Assembly: GCA_008828725.1 (NCBI GenBank)
Contig: MEHQ01001453.1
Span: 385,179 to 449,178, forward strand
DNA: 64,000 nucleotides
DNA from: Saccharina japonica
Lineage: Eukaryota > Sar > Phaeophyceae > Laminariales > Laminariaceae
Direction: 5' to 3'
In this document: positions 34,114-44,310 of the stretch, piece after piece
How positions within the stretch are numbered: position 1 is the first letter of the stretch
Layout: each line of letters opens with the position of its first letter
Program-made: the position numbers and the translations under genes
The notes under the pieces: model-generated
What the model saw: only the letters and a program-made list of their open reading frames with translations
What the model was told of the DNA's origin: nothing
Database searches by the model: none

Positions 34114-35418
34114 GTGCTCGACGAAGTTGTTTGCTGGCTGTGGCCGACCCCTGACTTTTCACAAGTAAGTCTTTACCTATCTGTAGTTAATAGCCATCCA
34201 ACGATCAGACGCGATCGGCGTGGGGTCAGAGGGCGTGTTGACGGGCTCCTCCGCGGATGGGACGCGTGGTCGGTTTGGGGGATGACGTGTGCCAACCTGG
34301 AGCAATCTGTGGAGGCATTTGTACCTACGGGTGTCTTGTCCAATGAAAACCAACCCCAAAGCACGCACTGCTGGCTGTACGTTTTGTGCCGCAGTACAAT
34401 AAGAAAGACACGACAAAGCCCACAGCAGCAGTACCAGTAGGAGCAGCGGAAGTGGTTGAAGTCGAAAGAGTGGTATACGTAAGATATCGGAAAGAGGGGT
34501 GCTACAGCAGTAGCCGGCTCTAAGATGTTGTGCTACGAGTACCTCAAGCGTATACCCCATTTGGCCAAGGGCCGGCAGAAGCAATACACTCCTCCTCCTC
34601 CTGCTGTTTTGCTTCTGCCACACGCCAGCTTATTCTTGTTTATCTCATGCATGTTGACGTTCATGATACAGGCAGTATGATTCCGGGCTGTGTGTTGTAC
34701 AGCTGTAAACGTGTGTCACCTCTCTGCTGCTGTGTCAATATACATATAGCTTCTTGCTATACAGCAGGGCCAATACATAAAACAGCAAAACGGAAGCGGG
34801 TTGGGGACTTGGGCAAAATGGTGCTCTCACCTTGTTTTTTCTTTCGACCCCGCCGCCGGGGAGAGCACGATATCCCTCCCTGATGCTCACCAGAAGGCTG
34901 CGCTCTGTCCCACTCTGCCGGCGTGCGCAAGTGAGCAGTTGATCTCTGAAGTATTAATAGCGGGCGGGTGTGTTTACTCCCCACTCCCCAGGAAAACCGA
35001 CCGATCCATGGATCGGTGCTGAAATCAGCTACCAGGTACAAACCAAGTACGATGACGCCGCTGTCGTACTCGCATATATACACAGCAGCAATTGTTTTTT
35101 TTCGAAGATTTGTTTTTCACGAGTATTCGGATCTTGTCGAGATCTGAACTGGAATATTTGCCAGCGCAGTGTCATCGTACGTAAAATAGTATGCACAGCA
35201 GTACAGCAGCAGCACGTATACGTACTCTGTTGTTGTCGTACGAGCATACTCGTGTCTCGTGTCTGATTTGACCGACGATCCACGGATAGGTCGGTTTTTC
35301 TGGCAAGAAGCACACCCCACATGCTCAGAAATCGACCCACTTCTAAAAAGTAGTACGACGTAGGCAGAGTGGGAGTTGCGACAGAACACATCAATCAGCC
35401 GCCTGAGAGGATTAACTA
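34114..35418. other. No gene recognised
   Basis: Overlapping ORFs of up to 148 codons on both strands have no recognisable domain. CAG/CTG-rich patches near 34425 and 34600. A related pair, gaccgatccatggatcgg (34995) and gaccgacgatccacggatagg (35271), is a short palindromic motif. Confidence 0.4.
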
Positions 35419-35610
35419 AAATTATTATAAAATACGTCAGCTGTGAGATCGACCGATTGAATAGTAGATACTCAACTTTGCGAGCTGCGTAGAATGTTTG
35501 TTCTATGTGTTACTCCGTATGGGATTCGTCATGTACTACAGTATAGTAGGGACTGTGGTAGTTATTACTACAGCAGTACTCGATTATAGAATAAGCCGTT
35601 CGCGCGTGTC
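35419..35610 (+). repeat. Dispersed direct repeat, copy A
   Basis: Shares a long near-identical block with 37111-37285: acgtcagctgtgag, accgattgaatagtagatac, tcaactttgcgagctgcgta, then ataagccgttcgcg. Nature unknown; possibly a transposon relic. Confidence 0.7.
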
Positions 35611-35645
35611 TATTCCTCGTTGAAGATATACCACCCGGGTCAGCA

Positions 35646-35755
35646 GGACAAGGATTGTGAAGAAATATCGGGTTCTCCTCGGCGCGGCCGGTGAGAGACA
35701 GGACAAGGATTGTGAAGAAATATCGGGTTCTCCTCGGCGCGGCCGGTGAGAGAAC
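35646..35755 (+). repeat. Two-unit tandem duplication, 55-bp period
   Basis: ggacaaggattgtgaagaaa ... ggcgcggccggtgagag is present at 35646 and again at 35701, with no difference seen. Confidence 0.85.
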
Positions 35756-37110
35756 GCCTTTTTTATTTTGGCCAAGTGCCCAATCTGGTTCCGTTTGGCG
35801 CTGCCGTACAGCAGCAGCAAAACGGTGATGTGTGATATGTGGCATAATCAACGTGCTGTCCGGAATCGTTCGCACTGCTGCTGTGTTTTCATTCAGACCA
35901 ACACATCGATACGATCCTTTACTATTTTTGTATCAGGGAGCTTTTATTTTATTTTTTTTATTTTATCCTCCGGCGGATCAAGGGCGGGTGAAAAAAAGAA
36001 CACGAGAACCCCCCCCTCAACACACCCTGATTTCATTTTTTTTAAAATCAAACTAAACCTGACTAATAAACACCTATTTCTCACCCTTTGGGCGTCAGTT
36101 TCTCCGCAAGACTTTGTCGAAACAATGCGCACGAGCCCTACGTGTGTTGTTTGTCTGTTTCGTGAATAACTTGGATGGTGAGCAGTTTTGAAAGTGGTGT
36201 TTGGTTTAATTTGTCTGCAATAATAGTCGGAGGGAGGGCGAACAAACAAAGTGCTGAAAAGTCGGATGAGTTGGATGAGTCAAGATAGTGGAACACTTTG
36301 TCCGTTGCAGCCCGCGAGGTGCATAACGAACTCGGCGCATATTTGCGCGTGCCAACTTGAGCGAACTACTGTGTAGTTCCTTTAAAGGATTTCGCGTGCT
36401 TGACAACAGAACGACGCCACGTCACTTCTGATCCAACTGTTTGGAACCGTTCTCGGCCTTCCGAAATCCCACCGTCTACTACTGGAGTGAGAGCAGAACC
36501 CATAACAATGATTACTACGCAGATCATCCGGCTACCCCCCCTCAACCACACTCACTCGAGTCTCGTGCGGTCGTTGCGGTTCGTCGAAAACACGGCCAAA
36601 TCTGCCGCGTTTTCGACGGTTTCAATTATTTATGTCTCGCCGCGTTTTCCGTAACAGCTCTGCTGGTGAGGGTACTGAGCTCTAGTCACCTGACTCACTT
36701 GGGCTCAGTTGCGTTGCCTACAGTCTGCTATTATTAGGTTTTCATGGTCAGGTTGCATCAGGCAATCAATGGATCAGGCGGTGTACGTTCGCCTACACTG
36801 CAGTGTACTGCAAGACCCAAGACTGCTGTTTTGTTCGCTGCTTCTGTGCTTGGCTGTGACTCTTCCAGTTCAACGCAGTGGCTGACAAGTGCCCATTCTA
36901 AAACCAAGTAACTTGTGGTTGAGTCAAGGGTTGAGTCATTGGTTATATAGGATTTAGTTTAGGAACTGGAAAAGTCATTGTTCATATAGGATTTAGTATA
37001 GGAACTAAAAAATCCCCCATGCGAGTTGGGTCTCGGGTTCTTTTTTTCACCCGTGGGCGGATGGGTAAAAATAAAGCTTACGCCCTACACACACACTGAG
37101 TTAAAAATAT
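35756..37110. other. No gene recognised
   Basis: Includes a short two-unit tandem (atataggatttagt.taggaact, about 36945-37005). ORFs on both strands are short and domain-free. Confidence 0.4.
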
Positions 37111-37285
37111 ATATTATAAATACGTCAGCTGTGAGTTCAACCGATTGAATAGTAGATACTCAACTTTGCGAGCTGCGTAGAATTTTTGTTCTATGCGTTT
37201 ATTTGTGGTATTGGTGTAGGTTTCGTGATGTACTAGGAGCCTGGTAGTTACTACTCGATTTTATAATAAGCCGTTCGCGTTGTGA
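37111..37285 (+). repeat. Dispersed direct repeat, copy B
   Basis: Partner of 35419-35610. It differs by small gaps in the second half but keeps the same start and end. Confidence 0.7.
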
Positions 37286-37365
37286 AATATTTTGCGGCCC
37301 AAAAACTGAACTGCCGCCTCTGTGCGATTCCTCCACGCACGAGCGTTTCAGACACATAAAAAAAA

Positions 37366-37995
37366 GGGCAGCGGCCAAAAAAAGGTATACCTCGTCCTTT
37401 TGCGGCCAAAATCAGGTACATACTTAAAACCAAGTCAAAAACGCACTCCACGTGCGCTGCCATTGGTCCAAAACTCGTTGTACCGGTTTTTGCCTCTTCA
37501 AAACCCAGGTATACCTGATTTTGTCTACTCTGCTTGACTTTCACCTTTTTTTTGTCGTTTTTAAGCCAATCAGAGGCCCTTCATAGTTCCACCCTATGCC
37601 CCCTATACAAATGCCGACGTACGCGGAGACCCCCTTCTCCCTTCGCACCTCGCACTACACGCCACTCGAGCGACACACACACATATCTGCCTGCATACCT
37701 CCGCCGAAATAATACGAGATAGAAGGCTCCCCTTCGGGATTGTGGTTGACTTGGAATACCAGGGGTGTCACAAAAGTTGAGAAGGGAGAATACAGCAGCA
37801 GGCGTTCGTTCCTCGTACTATTAATAGCAGCTACTCGTATACGTAGCCACCGGGCGAGCACGAAGAGCATGAAAAAAACTCTACTTTGCATTGCAAGGAG
37901 CGGCAGGTTCGTGGGGTGCGTTTTAAACTTGATTTTAGTATATACCTGTTTTTGGCCCCGAACGGACCAGGTGTACCTGTTTTTGGCCGCTGCCC
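37366..37995. mobile_element. Inverted-repeat element, 630 bp, in poly-A site
   Basis: Left end GGGCAGCGGCCAAAAAAAGG and reversed right end GGGCAGCGGCCAAAAACAGG continue for about 100 bp of imperfect inverted repeat (caggta.a.act.aaa.caagt, aaaacgcac.ccacg). It is bounded by A8 (37358-37365) and A9 (37996-38004), consistent with an 8-bp A-run duplication. No transposase. Superfamily uncertain; hAT or Mutator are possible from the duplication length. Confidence 0.62.
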
Positions 37996-38171
37996 AAAAA
38001 AAAACTGCTGTCTGCGCATGAGCATGAATGAACGCGTGAAACAGGCGTGTAGCAAAAAATTGCTGTGCAGTACTCGTCGTATGCATGGCTTCTGTAATCG
38101 TAGCGCAGCAGCTTAGAGCCGAGTGGCACACCTCTTTCCGATGTTTATACCGTTCGGGCTTGCAGCCCCTC

Positions 38172-38225
38172 TACTGCTGCTGCTGCTGCTACTGCTGGTG
38201 CTGCTGGTGCTGCGGGTGCTGCTAC
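38172..38225 (+). repeat. CTG-type triplet tract
   Basis: Interrupted CTG repeats with ctggtgctg variants. In frame it yields poly-Leu, so the overlapping ORF (38123-38410) is likely an artefact. Confidence 0.8.
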
Positions 38226-38569
38226 TCCTGATGTGTGGTGGTTGCCTGTACGTCTTATACCGTGCGGCAAGGCATCAGCATAAAGCAGCAGTTTTACGAA
38301 CATCTCTCACACTCTGCGGGATTGGATTTCATAGGTCAAACACACGCCATCAGTACAAGTATATCACCACATGTAGCTCCAGGTTGTGGCACCTTATTAT
38401 CCCTCACTGACCTGGTCCTACCCACAGACAGACCCGCGGAAACGGGCCCACCAACACGTCCCGAACCTACGCCTTTCGTATCCGAGGTGGTTTACCACTG
38501 TATACGGCAGTAAAAGTAGGTCGGCCACATCCAGCAAACAATTTTTCCTCGAACACAGCACTGTAAAAG

Positions 38570-38780
38570 GAAGTTGTACGTAATCTTCCCGCTTTTTGGT
38601 TTTCCCCCCTGGAACATCGATTGTATTTGGTGCGTTAGGGGACAGCCGGGGGTGAGGGGACCGCGAGGGGTCGTGAGGGCGGCGGAGTCCCCGGGTAAAG
38701 GCACCGCCAAGGTTGTCTGAGTCCAGCGAGGCCGCCGGGAATTAAAAAGGGCTCGCTAACGAGATTTATGGGCGACGGGA
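38570..38780. repeat. GC-rich repeat, inverse of 33.65-34.06 kb
   Basis: Contains tgcgttaggggacagccggg and gaggggaccgcgaggggtcg, the inverse of motifs at 33790-33850. The two blocks could be subterminal regions of one element of about 5 kb, or two unrelated copies of one repeat. Confidence 0.4.
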
Positions 38781-39011
38781 TTATTATTCACTTCTGTTTA
38801 CAGTGTGCAGGGGGACCTGGGGAGCCCTTGTGTATATGATACCGGTGCCTGGTACGCGTATGATATTGTACATCTTCCTTGAGGCATGACGAATCGACTG
38901 ACATCCTGGACATCCATACCTTCGCCTAATTCGCCAAGCATCAAGAGATATGGCGTGCGTAAGATTCCCGATACAAAGTCGAGATTAGAGGTTGGCCCCT
39001 CTTTCATCTAT

Positions 39012-39140
39012 TACCCGGGTACCCGGCGGGTATACGACCCAGTCGGACCCTACCCGTTCAACGGGTAGGGTCCGACCTCAATACCTGCGGGTATTGAGGT
39101 CCCTGCGGGTAACGACGCCACGGGTACCCGGGTACCCGCT
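39012..39140. repeat. Palindrome cluster, gggtacccg type
   Basis: Bounded by tacccgggtacccg on the left and cgggtacccgggtacccg on the right. Inside are two perfect hairpins: 39042-39076 with 17-bp arms, and cctcaatacc-tgcg-ggtattgagg. Looks like a foldback element or a compound palindrome. No gene. Confidence 0.7.
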
Positions 39141-39957
39141 CGTTTTGACGAACCCCCCGGTTCAGTATTTTTCCGCAGTATCTCTCAAAAACTGATTCAA
39201 ATAAACATGCCACCACACACTCAACACTCGATTCTGACTGGGACCGACATATATTCGGTGGTGGCCCTTTCTTTTTTTGGCTGTATTTGTTTGTCCGCTA
39301 CAAACCCAACGCCTCGAAGCCGGCATAGTGTGCCGATTCGTGTTGGTAGTAAATCCGTTAGACAAACATGAGCGGAGAATAGTGAGCAAAACAAAGCAGC
39401 GGGAGGGAACGAGACAAACAAGACCCAGCTAATCTGCGACTGCTAAAGGCAGCATCTTTATCCGTTAATACCGCTACGTAGTGTTCTCAAGGGGCCTTCA
39501 CAGTTCATATTAGAACAGGTTTCTGTCCCTGCTACTTAGTCGAGCCATGATAAACGATGTACATGTCCCCTTTTTCTCTTCTCGCCCGTTGTTAAGTGTC
39601 AGTATTGTGACTGCTCACGCTCGCCCCCCAGGCAAATATTACGAAGCAATACGTACGTATAAAAAGTTACAATATGACCAGAATTATGGGCATCCAAAAT
39701 ACCACCGCTTCCACAAACTACTGCAGATGAGCGCGTAACTTGTGCCACACGATGTTCGTTTTTGGTTTCGGCTTTCGTTGACGTTTTCGCGTCAGCATCA
39801 CTGCCCTACCCCGGCTCTTCTCCTCTATTGCACTACTATTGGCGCTCTCTTCGGGATGCCGGCGCCGCCACCTCTCCACCTACCGTAGCGCCTCACATCT
39901 GTGCAATACCGTGAAAAGCACCGAGTTCACGCAGGGGCCGATCCTTTTTCAACGCCC
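39141..39957. other. No gene recognised
   Basis: Short ORFs only. Nothing identified. Confidence 0.4.
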
Positions 39958-40221
39958 GACGCTTGCTACGAACGATAGAGGTAGCACGTTTTGGCTTGGA
40001 ACGGTTTCTGAATGATCGGGGCACCTTAACCCAAAATCGTCAGATTTTCATTCTGGTGTTGCAATTTCGCGCAATGTATACTTAGGTCTTGGTACTGTTC
40101 ACCGGGTAGCACTTTTATTTTCGTCCTAAAAAAGGTTTTGGTTGATGTATAAAGTTCCTCAAGTGGCCCCACCCTCAGAAAATGGCCTGTTTGCAGGTGC
40201 ACATCTACCGTAGCATTCGTC
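39958..40221 (-). repeat. GACGC MITE, 4-bp duplication GCCC
   Basis: Starts GACGCTTGCTACGAACGATA and ends ctaccgtagcattcgtc. GCCC flanks at 39954-39957 and 40222-40225. Contains the intact target stretch caccttaacccaaaatcg. Confidence 0.86.
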
Positions 40222-40254
40222 GCCCGTCGCCTCGACAACGGTAAGGGTGCGAAA

Positions 40255-40503
40255 GATGCGTGCTACGGTAGAGGTAACACTTTTTGGCTGAATAATTTTC
40301 TCAACGATCGGGCTCCTCAACCCAAGTTCGTCGGACACTCATTTTTGCGACGAATAATGTTTCAAGTATACTTCGGTCAGGATACTTCTCATCCGGCAGC
40401 ACTTTTATTTTCCTCCAAAATCATTTTTTTTCGGTGAGGTATGACGCTCCTTAAGTGAGGAGCTCAGAAAAAAACAGGGCGCACCTCTATCGTAGCATGC
40501 ATC
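40255..40503 (-). repeat. GACGC MITE, 4-bp duplication GAAA
   Basis: Starts GATGCGTGCTACGGTAGAGG and ends CTATCGTAGCATGCATC. GAAA flanks at 40251-40254 and 40504-40507. Only 33 bp after the previous copy, in the same orientation, but with a different duplication, so the two inserted independently. Confidence 0.87.
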
Positions 40504-41759
40504 GAAAGTCGAAAGTTTTACATTTTTCGGAAGGCCCTCGACTAGATCATCTTTTTGAAACCACCTTGTATTTGTTCGTTACTGAGAACCTTCCCGTTCA
40601 TGACAAACTCGGCACTGACAAAACGATCTAACCCCTGTGCAAACTTGACGCCTTTTACGATACCTCAACACGAAAGAGTCTGTTGCTGGAGCGACCCCCC
40701 TCCCCCCCCCCCCCCCGGGGGTTTAGTAGCCAGCCTTACTATTGATAGCCACCACCGGCCCTAAAGCCGTATATGTCTGCATTGTATATGGGGCCTTTTG
40801 GCGGGTCCATGATGTGTCTCGGGACACTATATGCGAAAATCGTGCGTAAGTATACTCTAAACGTACGTATCTACAGGCTCATGTTTACCCTATCTTAGTA
40901 GGCAGGTCGCCTCAAGGTCTTTTTGGCGAAAAGAAAACACTACTAGAATATACTGGTACGAAGGCGGAAACCAAAAAAATGAAAGCTCGGAACAAAAACA
41001 CGATCTACATTGTGGAATGGTCGTGGACGGACACTTAGCCCAAAGCAAGCATCGCTCAAATACACACACGTGCGTCCTCTTCGCCTACTGCGAAACAGCC
41101 ACAAAACAATTTTTCGTCTTCTGCGAAATGACCGAAAAGCAATTATCACCTCAGGCGAAAAATACACCCGAAAACAAAAACGTCTTCGGAGAAAAGGGGG
41201 GCGCCCAATAGTTTTCGCCTGCGGCTAAAATATGTTCCGCACCAAATAACGAAGGTGCGGCAAGCCGCACACTCGCTCGAGCATATCGTGCACTAAGCTG
41301 AATTACGTTTGGCTAAAGATGTGCCAGCACACCGCCGCACGACCTAAGAATAACCCTGGTCGGCTGGATCGCGAGGTCCGTAGCATCAACCAATGGGGAC
41401 GTAGTCAGACGGAAGGGCAGAACAGAGAGCCCTTAGAAGAAGCAGAAATTACATTATACACACTGTACAGGTACACTCTGTTGTTGTTGTTGCTGCGAAT
41501 CTAGGCGGGATCAACCCAGAACCATACATCACCGTAGCAGGCATGTTTCCACCGGACCGGAGTGACTGAACTCCTGACAGCGAACCACCTCAATATCTCC
41601 ATCCAATAGAATGCTGCCGATCCCCAAGACCAACCTCTCTTGGAGTATTCCTACATGTGAATCATAACCTCCGTAGATTCGAGGATTATACTGTTTATCA
41701 GGCAGGCTGCAAGTGCTGGATATTTCAGATTGAACGACCGTCGTATATGACAAGCGCGA
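40504..41759. other. No gene recognised
   Basis: Contains a C6-T-C15 run (40695-40716) and a gaaaacg/cgaaaa-rich stretch near 41090-41220. ORFs lack domains. Confidence 0.4.
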
Positions 41760-42326
41760 GACGCGTGCTACGACCGGACTCTTTAAAGTAACCTATTTGG
41801 AACACCCTTGGTGTTTTACGGCATTTCTTGTGATACGCCTAGGCTTTGAGATTTTGCATCCGGTTACTCTCGTGTAGCATTTCTCAAGACAGGGGTTTGG
41901 GTGATATGTAGAGCTCCTCGGAAACGTTAGGGGTTACCCCTGCAAGGCGAATTTCACGCGGTGCGAGTATTGTTTTTGTATGTTCTTCTCATTTGCTGAG
42001 ACACCAGCGGCGTGCACAGCGGTCAGTCATTGGTATGGCACCGCCTGGCGCATAGGTGAAAGGACAGGTGCTTACGGTAGGCGTAGACCCAATAATTGTA
42101 TGAGACCCCTCACACTCGCGGAGCTCTATTCCTTACCCCAAAAACTGATTTTGAGCAAAGCTAACAGTTCAACCCGATGAACAACCTCAAAGCCTCGAGG
42201 CATATCACGAATCGTATTGTAAACCATTGGTGGGGTTCCATGGAGATTGGATTTTAAGGAGCCCGGTCAAACCATAAATGATTTGATCAAAACGTGTCAC
42301 TGGGACCCCTATCGTAGCACGCCTCA
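41760..42326. repeat. Composite head-to-head GACGC MITE upstream of copy 3
   Basis: The left half (to about 41970) is minus-oriented and starts GACGCGTGCTACGACCGG. The right half (from about 42100) is plus-oriented and ends CCTATCGTAGCACGCCTCA, so both outer ends are the same MITE terminus. GCGA lies at 41756-41759 and 42327-42330, a probable 4-bp duplication. The right end (tcaaaacgtgtcactgggac) is the same sequence found upstream of copies 1 and 2. Confidence 0.65.
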
Positions 42327-42426
42327 GCGACTAACAACTCCGTACGTTTATCAACCCTGCCCCCCGTTGTTCCTCGATTCCTTTTTTGAGAAATCGTCCG
42401 TGTGGTGACGTCGTCCTTGAGCAGAT
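42327..42426 (+). promoter_or_regulatory. Shared 5' leader of copy 3
   Basis: The 100 bp between the MITE end and the ATG are conserved with the other two loci, ending gagcagatATG. Likely leader or proximal promoter, by position only. Confidence 0.35.
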
Positions 42427-44310
42427 ATGAGCGACCTGAGTGTGAGCGCCTTGGCCACCGCGCTCAACCATGGACACGGCGGAATGCAATGGTACGTCCC
42501 AACGTCAAGGCTGGAGATGGCGTGTCTGAACCTGTGCGTGGCATCCCCGAACCTCGAGATGTCGCATCTCCTTGTCAGCGAGGACACACCGCGCCATCTA
42601 TGGCTACGTCACGAGCAGGAAGCGTTCTGGGAGAAGCATCGTGACTCACGCGTTCCGGCATTGGATGCGTCTTCCATATCGTGGGAGTCGTTCCCCTCAT
42701 GTATTCCAGAGAGAGGGACATCGATTCACCAAGTCCGCGAAGTATGCAACTTGGGGGCTTGGAGGGTACGGTGGCTATGTTGCTCGCAGGAGCCCAGAAA
42801 ATATGAGAGTACGACCTGGAGGCCGGATACGACCTGGTGGCCGGATACGACCTGGTGGCCAGAGTCTCTGAGGAAGATGACGTTCGGGCCGAGGTTCAAC
42901 CACCCAGTTGGCGACGCCATCCGGCCGGAATCTCTTGAACAATTGGTGTTCGGTCGTGCGTTTGACCAACCGGTGGAAAGTATTCGATGGCCTGCCTCGC
43001 TGAAGCATTTAACGTACATGGATGGGTATAACCAACGAGTCCAAGACATCGTGTGGCCCACCTCGCTGACAAATCTGACTTTTGGGTACCTTTTCAATCG
43101 ACCCATCGATGGGATGGCGTGGCCGGCCTCGCTGCAAAACCTTACGTTTGGCGCTTGCTTCAACCGACCTATCAAGTTCGTCGTGTGGCCGTCTTCTCTG
43201 TGGCGTTTGGAGTTTGGGTCTAGCTTCAACCAGACCATCAAAGAGGTGAGATGGCCGGGTTCTCTTCAGCGCTTGGTGTTCGGTGACCGTTTTAACTCGA
43301 GCGTCGAGGGAGTCGTCTGGCCGAGTTCGCTCAAGCGTTTATCGTTCGGGTCGAGGTTTAACCAGATAATCGAGAACGTTATTTGGCCTGCGTCGATTCA
43401 GCGCTTGTCCTTTGGGGATTCGTTCGACCAGTCATTGTTCGGAGTGATGTTGCCTGCATCGCTTCGCTGTTTGGACTTGGGAGCTGCCTCCAACCACTCT
43501 TTGGAAGAGGTGCATTGGCCTGGTTCGCTGATTGGTTTTGCGTGTGGATCAAGCTTCAACCAGGCTGTTGAAGGGATCGCGTGGCCAGGTTCACTCAAGT
43601 GTCTGTCATTCGGATTCTCCTTCAACCAGCCAATCAACCAAGTGATGTGGCCGGCGATGCTGGACACCATATACGTTGGTGTTTACTTCGATCAGCCTAT
43701 CGATCAAGTCTTGTGGCCTGCCTACCTCAAGCATTTGGTGTTCGGCTTGTGCTTCGACCAGCCAATCCATAGAGCCGAGTGGCCTCCATCCCTGGAACGT
43801 TTGACGTTCGGGCAAGGCTTCAACAAGCCAATCGACACGGCCACTTGGCCGGAATCCCTGGTGGAAGTATCGCTTGGAGATTTCTTCGGTCATCCTTTCG
43901 ATGATATCACATGGTCGGCTTCCCTGCAGCGGTTACATGTTGGGGATAGATGCCGAAGTTTCAGCCGGAGGGCGGCGCAGGTGCCTTCGCCTTCGCAACA
44001 CCGTTTGGCGTCCTCATCTTCCTTCGGACTGCCAATCCCACCTGTCGAGCGGCACCCGTGGCCTCACGCCGTGTCATATTTCCGACCCTTCAACCAGCGA
44101 GCCATAGAAGGTGCCCAGCCGCAAACGCTTCATATTGTGAGGTTTCCCTCATTCTTCGACGATCCCATGAATGGAGTCAGTTGGGCAGCAGGGGTCCAGC
44201 ATATCATATTCGGGGATGCGTTCAATCAAGGTGTCCACTTTGTGGCGTGGCCTCCGTCCCTAGAGCGTCTTGAGTTTGGGGCTTGCTTCAACCAACGCAT
44301 CCACGGATAG
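42427..44310 (+). CDS. FNIP-type WP-repeat protein, copy 3 (627 aa)
   Basis: The same N-terminal region as copies 1 and 2, then about 16 clear 22-residue repeats of core WPxSLxxLxFGxxFNQPI up to LQRLHVGD (about residue 508). An 18-bp micro-duplication at 42811-42855 adds TTWRPDTTWWPDTTWWPE before repeat 1. In this copy only, the repeat frame stays open across the region that encodes the hydrophobic segment in the other frame, giving a low-complexity PSPSQHRLASSSS stretch. It then re-enters decayed repeats until TAG 44308-44310. That TAG replaces the Trp of a repeat (module 1 reads TGG CCT GAA CCG, here TAG CCC GAA CCG). The functional C-terminus is therefore uncertain. No signal peptide. Confidence 0.8.
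   Translation: MSDLSVSALATALNHGHGGMQWYVPTSRLEMACLNLCVASPNLEMSHLLVSEDTPRHLWLRHEQEAFWEKHRDSRVPALDASSISWESFPSCIPERGTSIHQVREVCNLGAWRVRWLCCSQEPRKYESTTWRPDTTWWPDTTWWPESLRKMTFGPRFNHPVGDAIRPESLEQLVFGRAFDQPVESIRWPASLKHLTYMDGYNQRVQDIVWPTSLTNLTFGYLFNRPIDGMAWPASLQNLTFGACFNRPIKFVVWPSSLWRLEFGSSFNQTIKEVRWPGSLQRLVFGDRFNSSVEGVVWPSSLKRLSFGSRFNQIIENVIWPASIQRLSFGDSFDQSLFGVMLPASLRCLDLGAASNHSLEEVHWPGSLIGFACGSSFNQAVEGIAWPGSLKCLSFGFSFNQPINQVMWPAMLDTIYVGVYFDQPIDQVLWPAYLKHLVFGLCFDQPIHRAEWPPSLERLTFGQGFNKPIDTATWPESLVEVSLGDFFGHPFDDITWSASLQRLHVGDRCRSFSRRAAQVPSPSQHRLASSSSFGLPIPPVERHPWPHAVSYFRPFNQRAIEGAQPQTLHIVRFPSFFDDPMNGVSWAAGVQHIIFGDAFNQGVHFVAWPPSLERLEFGACFNQRIHG
43950..44066 (+). other. Alternate-frame membrane-anchor segment, module 3
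   Basis: In the frame starting at ATG 43950 the sequence reads GAGAFAFATPFGVLIFLR then NPTCRAAPVASRRVIF, parallel to the hydrophobic blocks in modules 1 and 2. This frame is preceded by TAG at 43947-43949, so it cannot simply be read from upstream; a splice or shift after that point would be needed. Confidence 0.45.

Noticed and set aside
38123-38410. Leu-rich membrane-protein ORF
   Set aside because: The hydrophobic run is made by a CTG triplet tract; neighbouring residues show no protein-like pattern.
43938-43966. A 26-nt GT...CAG interval (and 29-nt and 20-nt counterparts in copies 1 and 2) as a proven mini-intron
   Set aside because: Lengths fit the frame change, but the splice sites are not conserved between copies (copy 2 lacks the same AG) and such short introns are rare. 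Kept only as one of several explanations.
13619-44310. The repeat-protein modules as cargo bounded by the GACGC MITE ends
   Set aside because: The MITEs at 21362 and 44954 interrupt conserved flanks at different points, with their own duplication in the first case, so they are later insertions and not the module ends.
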